From Gemmatimonadota bacterium (GTDB taxonomy: Bacteria > Gemmatimonadota > Gemmatimonadetes > Gemmatimonadales > GWC2-71-9), in contig JAKLGU010000010.1 in the NCBI GenBank assembly GCA_022710485.1, positions 1 through 64,000 on the forward strand: DNA of 64,000 nucleotides. The letters run 5' to 3'. The notes under the pieces are model-generated. The model had not been told where the DNA came from. It was given only the letters and a program-made list of their open reading frames with translations, and searched no databases. Positions 25,875 to 34,355 of the stretch are shown here, one piece after another. The first letter of the stretch is position 1; each line of letters begins with the position of its first letter. A program made the position numbers and the translations under genes.

Positions 25875-27842
25875 CTAGCAGCCCTGTCCGGCGGGCGGCC
25901 TCGGCTGGAGGAGGAGGGCCCGGAACCGCGGATCGCCGGCGATCGGATCGAAGGGCGGATCGCACCGCAGATGGAGCTGGAAGTGGAGGTTCTGCCTCGG
26001 GGCGAACCGTAGGAGCCAGGCCAGCGCGCGATCGGCGTCCCCCAGCGCGCCATACGCCTGGGCCAGATAGACCGCGGTATGCAGCGGCGCCGGGTTGTAC
26101 GTGCTCGCAATCGAATCGGCCTGTGCAAGGAGGAGGCGGGCCTCATCGAGCCGCCCAGCATGCGCGTTCGCAAATGCGCTTCCAGCCAGCGCGTTCGCCA
26201 CCTCGACATTGGTGCTGAGCCGCCGTGCGGCGTCAAACGCCGTGACGCTCCGCACGGTATCGCCCTGCCCGATCGCCGCGAGGCCGGCCAGCGTGCGTCC
26301 GAAGAGATAGCTGGGGTCCACGGCGATGGCGGTGTCAGCCCAGGCGGCGGCACTGTCGTACTCCCGGCGCCAGTAGTGGGCCTGTGCCAGGAAGCCGAGG
26401 CCCTGCGTGTACGACGGATTCAGCGCAACGCTGCGGCGCCATGCGGCGATGGCGCCAACGAGGTCCCCCGTCTCGGCCAGGTTGCGCGCGAGGGTATGCC
26501 AGGCACGGGGGTTGGTCGAGTCGAGGGCGAGGGACTGCCGGACGGCGTGCAGCGACGGCCGGTCGTCGGTGGGATCCACCTGCTGGGTGACGATGGCCTG
26601 CGTGAGCCAGGCCGTCGCACTTCCCGAGTCCGCGGCGAGCACGCGGTCCACCGATGCGACCGCCAGATGGAGCAGGCTGTCACGAGGCAGGCCGGGCACG
26701 ATGAACTCCCGCTCCAGGGCGCGTGCGTAGGAGGAAGCGAGGCCGGCCCACGCCGGCATGTAGGTCGAGTCGCGCACGATCGCCGCATTGAACGCGGCAA
26801 TCGCATCCAGGATTCCCGCCGGTGTCCGCCGATCGTAGCCGCGGAGCCCCCGGTCGACCAGCGCCTTGAGCTCGGGATCCACGGCGTGCCCCGTCCCCCG
26901 AAGGTGCGGCGACAGGTACAGCCAGCCCGCCACCGCGACCGCGACGAGCCCGCCGCTGAGCGCGAAGGTTGCCGCGGGCCGGCGCGGCCACTGCGTGACG
27001 TTCGCTCGGGTCCCGCGCAGCGCCGCGACGAAGCGCGTCACGTCCTGGTACCGGTCGGCGGGAACTCGCTCGAGCGCCCGCAGCACCGCCGCTTCGAGCG
27101 GCGCTGGCACCGTCGGTCGCACGGTGCGGACCGGCCGGGCCGGCTCCGAGAACCGCCGGGCGATCAGGGCTTGGGCGGTCGAGCCGCTGAACGGCGGCTC
27201 GCCGGTGAGCATTTCGTACAGCACGGTGGCCAGGCTGTATTGGTCGCTCCGCGCGTCCACCCGGCCGGCCGAGGCCTGCTCGGGGCTCATGTACGCCGGA
27301 GTCCCGATGGCCAGTCCGGTGCTGGTGAGGCGCTCCCCTCCGGTCTCGACCAGGGCCTTGGCGATCCCGAAGTCGATCACATACACCTGGCCGTCGGAGA
27401 GAAAAATGTTGTCCGGCTTGATGTCCCGGTGCACGATGCCCTGGCGGTGGGCGGCCTCGAGAGCGTCTGCCACGGCCAAGGTGATGTGGACCGCCTCGTC
27501 GACCGGCAACTGTCGCTCCCGGGACAGCCGCGTGCGGAGCGACTCGCCCTCGAGGTAGGCCATGGCGTACCAGGGGAGCGGCGTTCCGCCCTCCAGCTCC
27601 AGGACGCCGGAGTCGAGGATCGGCACGATGTTGGGATGCTGGAGCCCGGCGGCGAGCCGGACCTCGCGGATGAAACGGTCCACGCCGATCGCGCCGGCCA
27701 GCTCCGGATGGAGGATCTTGATCGCGACGGGGCGACCATGCCGGAGGTCCCGCGCCAGCCACACGACCGCCATGCCGCCCCGCCCGAGCTCGCGCTCGAG
27801 TGTGTAGCGGCCGGAAATGGTCGCTCGAGAGGAGACGCTCAT
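25875..27842 (-). CDS. Membrane-anchored Ser/Thr protein kinase with C-terminal TPR repeats
   Basis: The 655-residue product has a PknB-type kinase domain (about 13-290): glycine loop LGRGGMAVVW, Lys42 in VAIKIL, HRDIKPDN (138-145), DFG (157-159) and GTPAYMSPEQ. One transmembrane helix follows (about 327-348), then a C-terminal extracytoplasmic region with several TPR-like helices (for example AIAAWRRSVALNPSYTQG and AAWADTAIAVDPSYLFG). This kinase-TM-TPR plan is frequent in Gemmatimonadota and Acidobacteriota. Targets are unknown. I chose the ATG at 27840-27842 since the kinase core begins 12 residues later; the ribosome binding site is weak. Confidence 0.92.
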   Translation of the reverse strand: MSVSSRATISGRYTLERELGRGGMAVVWLARDLRHGRPVAIKILHPELAGAIGVDRFIREVRLAAGLQHPNIVPILDSGVLELEGGTPLPWYAMAYLEGESLRTRLSRERQLPVDEAVHITLAVADALEAAHRQGIVHRDIKPDNIFLSDGQVYVIDFGIAKALVETGGERLTSTGLAIGTPAYMSPEQASAGRVDARSDQYSLATVLYEMLTGEPPFSGSTAQALIARRFSEPARPVRTVRPTVPAPLEAAVLRALERVPADRYQDVTRFVAALRGTRANVTQWPRRPAATFALSGGLVAVAVAGWLYLSPHLRGTGHAVDPELKALVDRGLRGYDRRTPAGILDAIAAFNAAIVRDSTYMPAWAGLASSYARALEREFIVPGLPRDSLLHLAVASVDRVLAADSGSATAWLTQAIVTQQVDPTDDRPSLHAVRQSLALDSTNPRAWHTLARNLAETGDLVGAIAAWRRSVALNPSYTQGLGFLAQAHYWRREYDSAAAWADTAIAVDPSYLFGRTLAGLAAIGQGDTVRSVTAFDAARRLSTNVEVANALAGSAFANAHAGRLDEARLLLAQADSIASTYNPAPLHTAVYLAQAYGALGDADRALAWLLRFAPRQNLHFQLHLRCDPPFDPIAGDPRFRALLLQPRPPAGQGC

Positions 27843-28003
27843 TTCGCCAATGTATCCCCCGCGCTCAACCCTGCCAGCCCGGCTCCAGGACCCGGCCCGT
27901 TTCAGGTCGAATCCACCTCTGGACAAGACGGCAACTTTGACGTAACTAGGGTGACACTCCACAGATTCCCCGCAGTCAACCGTCCCGCGCCTCGAGGCCT
28001 TCG

Positions 28004-28321
28004 ATGCTCGATTCCGTCGTGCCGTGGCTGGACCAGGTGAGCTCGCAGGTGTTCTGGACCTGCGCGCTGGCGCTCGTGGCGATCGATCTCGTTGCCGTGG
28101 CGGCAGTGATGCAGACGCGGAGCCGCGCGCTGGTCAACCGATGGACCGGACCGGTGCTCGCCGCCAACCTGCTCCTGCTCGGCGCGGGACTCGGCGTGCC
28201 GGTGGCGGCCTTTGCGGCCAAGGCGGTGGCGAACGCCGTGGCGCCCTCGATCGCCGCTTCCGCCACTGCGACCGCCAAGGACGCCCAGCCCGAGGCTCCG
28301 CCGGCACCGACCGCGCCCTAG
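28004..28321 (+). CDS. Small membrane protein, two helices and Ala/Pro tail
   Basis: The 105-residue product has two hydrophobic helices (about 16-36 and 49-71) and a tail rich in Ala, Pro and Thr. No family is recognised. It is transcribed divergently from the kinase, 161 bases away, and ends in a CTAG shared with the stop of the convergent hotdog-protein gene. Coding bias looks normal, but there is no motif support, so this call is moderate. Confidence 0.6.
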   Translation: MLDSVVPWLDQVSSQVFWTCALALVAIDLVAVAAVMQTRSRALVNRWTGPVLAANLLLLGAGLGVPVAAFAAKAVANAVAPSIAASATATAKDAQPEAPPAPTAP

Positions 28322-28788
28322 TCCCTCCCACTGCCGGTCGCGTGCCGGATGAAGATGGTCTTGGTACAGGCCAGGCAGACCCGCCCCTCCGCATCCACCA
28401 GCGCTATCTCGAAATCACGGCTCACGCGGCCCTGGGCGCGTGCGTCCGCCGCGATCGCGGCCACCTGTTCCGGCTCGAGCCGAAAGGTGGCGCGCAGCGT
28501 CGAGCGGCCCGGCCGGAGAAACCGGATGGTCGCCGCCTGGTCCCAGACGACGAATGCGGGGCCCAGCGCACGGATCAGCATGACCATGTAGATGGGGTCC
28601 ACCGCGCCGTAGAGGCTGCCGCCGAAAATCGTCCCGACGTAGTTCCGGGTGCGCCAGTTGAGCGCGAGCCGCACCCGGACCTCGAGCCAGTCGTCGGCGA
28701 TGTAGGTGATGCGGGCCCCCGTGGCGCGGTACGCCGGGAACCAGTTCAGCCGCCAGCGGTCGAACCGTGAAGCCCAGGATTCGGGCAC
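28318..28788 (-). CDS. DUF4442-type hotdog-fold thioesterase-like protein
   Basis: The 156-residue product fits the DUF4442/YiiD C-terminal hotdog group: NWFPAYRATGARITYIADDW, then NYVGTIFGGSLYGAVDPIYMVML carrying the long central hotdog helix (shown in part), VWDQAATIRFLRPGRSTL and a final IFIRH strand. Hotdog proteins of this kind are thought to hydrolyse acyl-CoA thioesters. Its start is four bases from the stop of the upstream NAD-binding gene, so they likely form an operon. Confidence 0.85.
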   Translation of the reverse strand: MPESWASRFDRWRLNWFPAYRATGARITYIADDWLEVRVRLALNWRTRNYVGTIFGGSLYGAVDPIYMVMLIRALGPAFVVWDQAATIRFLRPGRSTLRATFRLEPEQVAAIAADARAQGRVSRDFEIALVDAEGRVCLACTKTIFIRHATGSGRD

Positions 28789-28791
28789 CGG

Positions 28792-29442
28792 TCACGCCCC
28801 TGTCACGGTGAGCGCCGCGCCGATCGAGCTGGCGTCCGACAGGGTATCGAGGACCGCCGCCGCCACGTCGGCGCGCGACACCTTCGAGCCGAGTCCCCAC
28901 CGCAGGGTCGGACCGACCTGTGTCCTGCCGGTGCGCGGGCCGTTGGTCATCTTCACCGGGCGAACGATCGTCCAGTCCAGCCCGCTCCCGCGAACCGCCG
29001 CCTCCTGAATTTCCTTGTCATCCATGACCTCGCGCAGCAGGGTCCGCAGGACCCACGGCGCGGGGAAGCGACCGGTGCCGCGGCTTTCCCCGACCGACGC
29101 GGAACTCACCACCACGAGCCGGCGCACACCGGCGGCCGTCATGGCCTCGATGAGGTGCTTCGTGCCGGCCGAGCAGACCGGGACGCCGGGCTGGCCCCGG
29201 GGCGCATCGACGCCCTCGGGCTTCGCGCCGAGGATGCAGAGCACCGCGTCGTGCCCGCCGACCGCCGGGCCGAGACTTTCGCGGCGCATCGCGTCGCCGG
29301 CCACGACCCGCAGCGCGGCATGCGTGAGGGGGAGCCGCGCCGGGTCGCGGACGAAGGCGGTGACGGCATGCCCCGCCTGGAGCGCCTGGTCCACCAGGTG
29401 CTGTCCGGTGGCGCCGCTGGCGCCGATTACGAGTAGCCGCAT
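28792..29442 (-). CDS. NAD(P)-binding protein, SDR/NmrA-like
   Basis: The 216-residue product begins MRLLVIGASGATGQHLVDQAL, a GxxGxxG loop, with FVRDPARLP, a GDAM turn and VVVSSASVGESRG; it ends with an RADVAAAVLDTLSD helix. This is the NAD(P)H-binding (biliverdin reductase B / YwnB-like) group that lacks a strong catalytic YxxxK. Substrate unknown. GGAGG lies a few bases upstream of the ATG at 29440-29442. It is the third such protein in the window. Confidence 0.88.
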   Translation of the reverse strand: MRLLVIGASGATGQHLVDQALQAGHAVTAFVRDPARLPLTHAALRVVAGDAMRRESLGPAVGGHDAVLCILGAKPEGVDAPRGQPGVPVCSAGTKHLIEAMTAAGVRRLVVVSSASVGESRGTGRFPAPWVLRTLLREVMDDKEIQEAAVRGSGLDWTIVRPVKMTNGPRTGRTQVGPTLRWGLGSKVSRADVAAAVLDTLSDASSIGAALTVTGA

Positions 29443-29450
29443 GAGACCTC

Positions 29451-29633
29451 CTACCCCTTTGGCTTGTGGGGCCACAGGAAGGCCCACGCACCGAAGAATC
29501 CCCCGGCCGCGCCGATGTAGAAGACGAGGGCTCCCGGTCCGTCGCTCTGGCCGCCGATCTTGATGAGCACCGACAGCGACGCGACCCCGATGAGCAGCAG
29601 GACAAGGCCGACCAGGGTGAAGCAGCCTCGCAT
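29451..29633 (-). CDS. Small two-helix membrane protein
   Basis: The 60-residue product has two hydrophobic helices (about 5-25 and 35-52) separated by a short polar loop and ends in a basic tail, HKPKG. Function unknown. It lies 8 bases upstream of the NAD-binding gene and 21 bases downstream of the NTF2-like gene on the same strand, within an apparent four-gene operon. Confidence 0.6.
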   Translation of the reverse strand: MRGCFTLVGLVLLLIGVASLSVLIKIGGQSDGPGALVFYIGAAGGFFGAWAFLWPHKPKG

Positions 29634-29654
29634 CAGCGCACCTCCCGTTGAGGG

Positions 29655-30131
29655 TCAGGCCGGCGGGTGTTTCCGGATGAAGGCATCGAGGGCGCGTGCC
29701 GCCTGTGCGCGGACGGCGCCCTGCACGGGCGGCGCCCAGCCGAGCAGCAGGCCCTTGAGCCCCAGCGCCTGGCGCGCCCACCGGTAGAGGTCAAATGCGT
29801 CGACGTGGGACTGGATGAGGCCGTCCCGGAACGTGAACGACGCCGTGATGATGTTGTGGACCGGGCGACCGGTGGCCGAGAAAGTGTACCAAGCCTCCCA
29901 GCGCGCGCTTCCCCTCGCCGAGTCCGCCTCGATGCCGCTCGCCTCGATCCGGAGGTCGGTGCCCCGCTCGCAGAGCATCCGCCACATTGCGCCGACAGCG
30001 GGCCCATGGAGGGCGGGGAAGACCGGATCTGAAAAGGTGGCGTCCGGCGCGTAGCACGCCGCCATCGCCGTATGATCGCGGCGCTGGAAGGCGGCGTAGA
30101 ACTTCCGGATGACCTCGGCAGGCTGGTCCAT
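29655..30131 (-). CDS. SnoaL/NTF2-like cytoplasmic protein
   Basis: The 158-residue product has no signal peptide and follows the SnoaL-like fold: VIRKFYAAFQRRDHTAMAACYAPDATFSDP at the start (shown in part), GAMWRMLCERG, the strand ARWEAWYTFSATGRPVHNI and the classic FTFRDGLIQSHVDAFDLYRW (about 100-119). Members bind small hydrophobic ligands or act as isomerases; the ligand is unknown. The long hairpin terminator of the LVIVD gene lies just upstream. Confidence 0.9.
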   Translation of the reverse strand: MDQPAEVIRKFYAAFQRRDHTAMAACYAPDATFSDPVFPALHGPAVGAMWRMLCERGTDLRIEASGIEADSARGSARWEAWYTFSATGRPVHNIITASFTFRDGLIQSHVDAFDLYRWARQALGLKGLLLGWAPPVQGAVRAQAARALDAFIRKHPPA

Positions 30132-30142
30132 CGGCCCCCCCC

Positions 30143-30183
30143 AAAACGCTTCAAGGCCCGGCTTGCCCAGCCGGACCTTGAAG
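30143..30183 (-). terminator. Intrinsic terminator after the LVIVD lipoprotein gene
   Basis: On the minus strand, CTTCAAGG/CCTTGAAG (30149-30156 with 30176-30183) and CCGGCT/AGCCGG (30158-30163 with 30169-30174) build a 14-base stem with one mismatch and a 5-base loop, followed directly by CGTTTT. It ends the transcript of the 30217-32229 gene before the next gene begins at 30131. Confidence 0.8.
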
Positions 30184-30216
30184 GATGTGCTAATTCAGCC
30201 TGTCACGGCAACCCGT

Positions 30217-32229
30217 TCAAGTCTTGGCCGCCATGGCGCGAATCGTCGCCGTCAGCGTGCGCACCTTGGCCGGATCGCCCGCCCCCGCCGCGGCGCCGTC
30301 GAGCTGGGTGGCGAGCTTCGTGAGCCTTTCCTGGCGCTTGGTGCCCGACTCCTTGCCTGCCTTGTCGAGCTCCTTCCGGGCGGAGGAGATCGTGCCCGAC
30401 GCCAGGCCGTTCGATCGGGCCAGCTGATCGAGGTAGGCCTGCGCCACGGCCGGGTGCGCCGGCCAGACGAACTGCGGCTGTCCCTGGGCGTTGAAGTAGT
30501 CGAGGCGGACCAGCTTGGCCGCATCGATCTCGCTCTGCGACAGCCAGGCGCTGGGCGTCAGCTCGAAGACGTCGAGTCCGCGCGAGATCTCCGAGCTGTA
30601 CATGTAGCCGTTGTACCAGTACACCGACCAGGTCCCGCCGTTGCCCATGCGGGTCGAGTCCACGGGACCGCGGTCGTGGAACGCGATCTCCTTCGGGTTC
30701 GCGGCGTCGGTCCAGTCGAACACCGAGACGCCGCCCTGGTACCACGACTGCACCATGATGTCACGCCCCGGGACCGGGATGAGCGACCCGTTGTGCGCCA
30801 CGCAGTTCTCGTTGGCCGTCTGGGCCGCGGGGAGCTTGTAGTAGCTCTTGAACGTCATGGTCCGGTTGGCGAGCGTGAAGATCGCGTCGGCGCCCCACTC
30901 CTTCTTGTCGGTGATGCGGCACTTCGGCGAGCCGCCGCCGCCCCACTCGTCCGAGAAGAGCATCTTGGTGCCGTCGTTGTTGAACGTCGCCGAGTGCCAG
31001 TAAGAGAAATTGGAGTCGGCCACCGCGCCGATCCGCTTCGGGTTGACCGGGTCGCTGATGTCGAGCAGGAGCCCGTAGCCCTCGCAGGCGCCGCCGGCCA
31101 GCCCGATGGCCGGGTAGACGGTGATGTCGTGGCACTGGGTCGGGCCGGGGCGCGGGCCGCCCTTGCTGTCGTCCGGCGCCCCGAAGCGCGCGGCGAGGAT
31201 GGCGGGCAGGGCCGTGCGGAGCGCGGCGCTGTCGGCGCCGGTCGGCGCGCCGCTGCCGCCGCGGGCCTTCACGATGCTGTCGAGCATCGGGTTGATGAAC
31301 TGCGGCGGGATGATGCGCTCCGCCCCGAAGAGCTCGGCGGTGTACCCGCCCTTGGCGCGGTATTCGGCGGCCGCCTTCTTGGCGGCGGCCACATCCTCGG
31401 GCGACTCGCCGTGGGCCGGCGGGGCCACGAGGTCGTGGAAGATACGCGGCGAGCTCACGATGGCCGCCTGCTCCGGGTGCGCCAGCGGCACCTTGATGAC
31501 CTCGATCCGGAACAGCGCCGAGTTCGGGTCCTGGTCCGGCGCGAGGCGGGAGCAGCCCGGCAGCTCGTTCGGCGAGCGGACGCCCGCCGACCCGGACACG
31601 TAGATGTAGACGTTGTCCTTGTCCTTCGGGTCCGCCAGCACCGTGTGGGTGTGGGAGCCGCGGCAGGTCTGGACGTTCGCGATGTACTTCGGCGCCGAGA
31701 TGTCGGTGATGTCGAAGATCCGGATGCCGCGGAGGCGCTCGGCGCTCACGGTGTCCTTGACGCCCTGCGTGCCGCAGTCGAGCCGGCCGGAATTGCCCTC
31801 ACCCGACACGAACAGGAGGTTCTTGTACACCGACACGTCGCTCTGGGAGGCGGGGCAGAGGAAGCCCACCTTGAGCGAGGGCTTGGCCGGGTTGGAGACG
31901 TCCCAGACCTGGAAGCCGTTGTAATTGCCCTGGATGGCGTAGTTCCCGGTGAACGAGATGTCGGAGTTCGTCACGCCCTCGAACTGGGCCGAGGGCCGGG
32001 TCGTCGAGACGACGCGCAGGTTCCACGTGGCCTCGGCGGCGTCCCACTGGCCCGCCTTGAGCCCGACGCGGGGGTCGGTGGCCGGCATGACCGGCGCGGC
32101 CGGCACCGCAGCGGGCGCCGACGAAGACGCGCAGCCGGCCACCGAGAGCGACCCGAACGCGAGGACGAGGGGGAGGAGGGCGGCGGTGGATCGGCTGCCC
32201 GGACGTGGAACGCGGTGTACGATGTCCAT
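30217..32229 (-). CDS. LVIVD-repeat beta-propeller lipoprotein
   Basis: The 670-residue product has a lipoprotein signal (LVLAFGSLSVAGC, cysteine about 34) and a beta-propeller of LVIVD-type repeats: GFQVWDVSNPAKPSL, GIRIFDITDISAPKY, GLLLDISDPVNPKR and GGVSVFDWTDAANPKE. Scattered histidines sit at blade ends (GSHTHTV, QCHDITV, YWHSATF, VAHNGSL), which could bind metal. The C-terminal 100 residues are helical. Function is unknown in the family. ATG 32227-32229 has AGGA seven bases upstream; the 910-residue open frame beyond it runs antisense over the DUF305 region. It pairs with the DUF305 gene upstream. Confidence 0.88.
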   Translation of the reverse strand: MDIVHRVPRPGSRSTAALLPLVLAFGSLSVAGCASSSAPAAVPAAPVMPATDPRVGLKAGQWDAAEATWNLRVVSTTRPSAQFEGVTNSDISFTGNYAIQGNYNGFQVWDVSNPAKPSLKVGFLCPASQSDVSVYKNLLFVSGEGNSGRLDCGTQGVKDTVSAERLRGIRIFDITDISAPKYIANVQTCRGSHTHTVLADPKDKDNVYIYVSGSAGVRSPNELPGCSRLAPDQDPNSALFRIEVIKVPLAHPEQAAIVSSPRIFHDLVAPPAHGESPEDVAAAKKAAAEYRAKGGYTAELFGAERIIPPQFINPMLDSIVKARGGSGAPTGADSAALRTALPAILAARFGAPDDSKGGPRPGPTQCHDITVYPAIGLAGGACEGYGLLLDISDPVNPKRIGAVADSNFSYWHSATFNNDGTKMLFSDEWGGGGSPKCRITDKKEWGADAIFTLANRTMTFKSYYKLPAAQTANENCVAHNGSLIPVPGRDIMVQSWYQGGVSVFDWTDAANPKEIAFHDRGPVDSTRMGNGGTWSVYWYNGYMYSSEISRGLDVFELTPSAWLSQSEIDAAKLVRLDYFNAQGQPQFVWPAHPAVAQAYLDQLARSNGLASGTISSARKELDKAGKESGTKRQERLTKLATQLDGAAAGAGDPAKVRTLTATIRAMAAKT

Positions 32230-32285
32230 GGACCATTCCTGTGAGAGGTGGCTGAACGAGTCGAAGCGGCGAAAATGTGCGTCTG

Positions 32286-32888
32286 TCAGGGGCTGGTACC
32301 GCTCGGTGGAAGGGCGTCCAGCATCAGTTGCATCCGGCGGATCTCGGTCGTCTGGTCGGCGTAGATGTCGGAGGCCAGGCGGAAGGTGGCCTCGTCCTGC
32401 CCGGCCCCGTGCGTGGCGAACAGCTGGTCTACCATCACGATGGCGCCGAGGTGGTGCTGGATCATGTAGGTGAGGAAGAGCCGGTCGAATTCCGGGCCCC
32501 GGGCCGCGTCCAGCGTCGCCAGCTGCTCGGCGCTCAGCATGCCCGGCATGTGCATGGAGTGATCCATGCCGGCATGCGCGTGGGCCGGATCGGGGACGGG
32601 CTCCCCGCGATCTTTCAGCCAACGCGTCATGAGCGTGATTTCGTCCTGCTGGCCCACTACGATCCGCTCCGTCAGGAGGACGATCGACTGGCTGGCGCCG
32701 TGGCTGGCTGCCCAGCCGGAAATAAGCACTGCCTGGGCGTGGTGGCCGATCATGCCGGTCATGAACTGCGCGTCCGCCGCCACGTAGGGTGGCGGCGTGG
32801 CGGCGCCCCCGGCTTGGCCGGCGGCCGGGACGGCCGCGGCGGCGAGGACGATCAGGGGCGTGAGGGCGCGCAGAGGGGAGAACCGCAA
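32286..32888 (-). CDS. Secreted DUF305-family protein
   Basis: The 200-residue product has a signal peptide (LTPLIVLAAAAVPAAGQ) and two DUF305 ferritin-like repeats with histidines: DAQFMTGMIGHHAQAVLISG (about 40-59) and FDRLFLTYMIQHHLGAIVMV (about 136-155), separated by a His/Met-rich stretch (HAHAGMDHSMHMPGM). The His and Met content suits copper or silver binding, and homologues such as CopM are linked to copper resistance; direct evidence here is absent. It lies 56 bases upstream of the LVIVD lipoprotein gene in the same direction. Confidence 0.92.
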   Translation of the reverse strand: MRFSPLRALTPLIVLAAAAVPAAGQAGGAATPPPYVAADAQFMTGMIGHHAQAVLISGWAASHGASQSIVLLTERIVVGQQDEITLMTRWLKDRGEPVPDPAHAHAGMDHSMHMPGMLSAEQLATLDAARGPEFDRLFLTYMIQHHLGAIVMVDQLFATHGAGQDEATFRLASDIYADQTTEIRRMQLMLDALPPSGTSP

Positions 32889-33021
32889 CGACTGCTCCTG
32901 GGACGTGGATTCTGGACCATGGGGTGACCTGCCGTAGCCGGCGGCCCAAGCAGGTCTCCGTAACCTAACCGCCGGGACGGCCGGCGGGAGGGTTGGCCAG
33001 CCTCAGGTGTGGACGGAAAGC

Positions 33022-33049
33022 GGGGGGCGAAGGTTTCGGGTCGCCCCCC
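33022..33049 (-). terminator. GC-rich hairpin after the OsmC gene
   Basis: GGGGGGCGA (33022-33030) and TCGCCCCCC (33041-33049) form a perfect 9-base stem with a 10-base loop, 17 bases past the OsmC stop on the minus strand, followed by GCTTTCC. The T-run is short, so termination strength is uncertain. Confidence 0.5.
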
Positions 33050-33065
33050 GGTGCCTGCCCCGGCC

Positions 33066-33494
33066 TCAGCCGCCGGCGAAGGTGGCGGCCACCGTCATCG
33101 GCACCGCCGCCAGCGCCCTGGACACGATGCAGTTCCCCTTGGCGTCTTCCGCCAGCTTCCGGAACTCGGCCTCCGACGAGCCGGGCACGATGCCGCGGGT
33201 CGTCAGGTCGATCCCGGTGATGCTGAACCCCTCGCCCACCTTGTTCAGGTGGACCAAGGCGGTCGACTCGATGCTGGTCGGGGTGTGGCCCGCCTTGGTG
33301 AGAAGGGCGCCGAGCGCCATGGTGAAGCAGGCGGCGTGTGCGGCGCCGAGCAGCTCCTCGGGGTTGGTGCCCGGGGCGCCCTCGAACCGGGTCTTGAAGG
33401 TGTACGGGGTCTCGAGGAGCCCGCTGCCGAGCCGGACGGTGCCGTTCCCGGAGCGCAGGTCTCCAGTCCACTTCGCATGCGCCTTCTGTTCCAT
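33066..33494 (-). CDS. osmC: OsmC-family peroxiredoxin
   Basis: The 142-residue product matches OsmC: N-terminal AHAKWTGDLRSGNGTV, the first catalytic cysteine Cys56 in LLGAAHAACFTMAL, and the second, Cys122, in AKGNCIVSRAL. OsmC dimers reduce organic hydroperoxides with lipoyl or thiol donors in the cytoplasm. The upstream gap has a symmetric element AAGAG-N8-CTCTT (33554-33571) that could be a control site. It has a strong hairpin after its stop, so it is probably transcribed alone. Confidence 0.94.
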   Translation of the reverse strand: MEQKAHAKWTGDLRSGNGTVRLGSGLLETPYTFKTRFEGAPGTNPEELLGAAHAACFTMALGALLTKAGHTPTSIESTALVHLNKVGEGFSITGIDLTTRGIVPGSSEAEFRKLAEDAKGNCIVSRALAAVPMTVAATFAGG

Positions 33495-33553
33495 CGGTGA
33501 CTCTCCTGATCTGAGTGGTGACTGCCGCTGCGGCGTTGGATCACGTGGCTTAC

Positions 33554-33571
33554 AAGAGCTTTCACACTCTT
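33554..33571. promoter_or_regulatory. Short symmetric element upstream of osmC
   Basis: AAGAG at 33554-33558 and CTCTT at 33567-33571 are inverted copies around an 8-base centre, about 60 bases upstream of the osmC start, inside the only AT-richer stretch of this 267-base gap. It may be an operator or part of a promoter; the arms are short and the call is speculative. Elsewhere the gap shows only small hairpins. Confidence 0.25.
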
Positions 33572-33761
33572 CTTATTGCCCCGACGCTAAGTTAATGACG
33601 GAAGCGTGGATACTGGGCAGTCAGGATGGCCCTGTTTCCAGGAGCCTCCGAGGCCGGCACAGGCAAGCCGGCTCCTTGAGGGTGCTCTCCGGCACCCGCC
33701 CAAGTCCCCGCTTTCACGCCGCTCGGCCTTCGCGCTGGGCGGCGTTCCCTCCTTCAGGGGG

Positions 33762-34343
33762 TCAGTCCCGCCGCAGTTGCGGGATTCGCTGCTTCTCCGC
33801 CGAGCACGAGATCAAGGTCTCCAGCCGCTTGCGGCGCGTTGCCTCCCGCTTGGCGCTCATCACCCAGTGGCTGGCGGTCCGCCGGTACCAAGGCGCCTCG
33901 CCCTCGAAGTAGGTCCACGCCGCCCGCCGCTTCGCGAACTGCTGCCGGTACCCCGCTGACAATCCGGGGCTCCGCTGCTCGAAGGCGTACACCCCGGTCC
34001 TGTCCTCTTGTCGCGCCTCGAAGGCCGCCATCCCCGCCTTCGTCATCCGCTTCTCACGGATCAGGCGCTCCGCGTGGTCCACGTTCACCCGGCTCCAGAT
34101 GCTCCGTGGCTTCCGGGGGGTGAACCGGATGGAGAAGCCGTCGGCGTCCAGGCGGCGGCGGACCCCGTCGATCCATCCGTAGCACAACGCTTCGTCCAGC
34201 GCCTGGGCGTAGGTGATGCCGCCGGCCGACGCATGCACCTTGGCGAGGCGGAGCACGAGCTCGGTGGCGGACGTGTGGTGCTGCCGGAGCCAGGCGCGGA
34301 AGGCGGCGGGTGTCTTGAAATGGACGGGAGGCGACACGGACAT
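33762..34343 (-). CDS. YdeI/OmpD-associated (bacteriocin-protection) family protein
   Basis: The 193-residue product has the family signature: VHFKTPAAFRAWLRQHHTSATELVLRLAKVHA at the start (shown in part), ITYAQALDEALCYGWIDGVRRRLD (about 43-66), FTPRKPRSIWSRVNVDHAERLI and a basic C-terminal EATRRKRLETLI block. Homologues have been connected with envelope stress and antimicrobial-peptide resistance, though the mechanism is unknown. The gene is followed 12 bases later by nothing on this strand until osmC and is downstream of the carbonic anhydrase gene. Confidence 0.9.
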   Translation of the reverse strand: MSVSPPVHFKTPAAFRAWLRQHHTSATELVLRLAKVHASAGGITYAQALDEALCYGWIDGVRRRLDADGFSIRFTPRKPRSIWSRVNVDHAERLIREKRMTKAGMAAFEARQEDRTGVYAFEQRSPGLSAGYRQQFAKRRAAWTYFEGEAPWYRRTASHWVMSAKREATRRKRLETLISCSAEKQRIPQLRRD

Positions 34344-34355
34344 CGGCGGGGTGAC

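Noticed and set aside
30109..32244. 711-residue plus-strand frame opposite the LVIVD gene
   Set aside because: Antisense to a well-supported lipoprotein gene; repetitive Arg/Val/Gly content.
30217..32949. 910-residue minus frame suggesting a DUF305-LVIVD fusion
   Set aside because: The extra N-terminal part is out of frame with DUF305 and family-unlike; the lipoprotein signal and ribosome binding site place the start at 32229.
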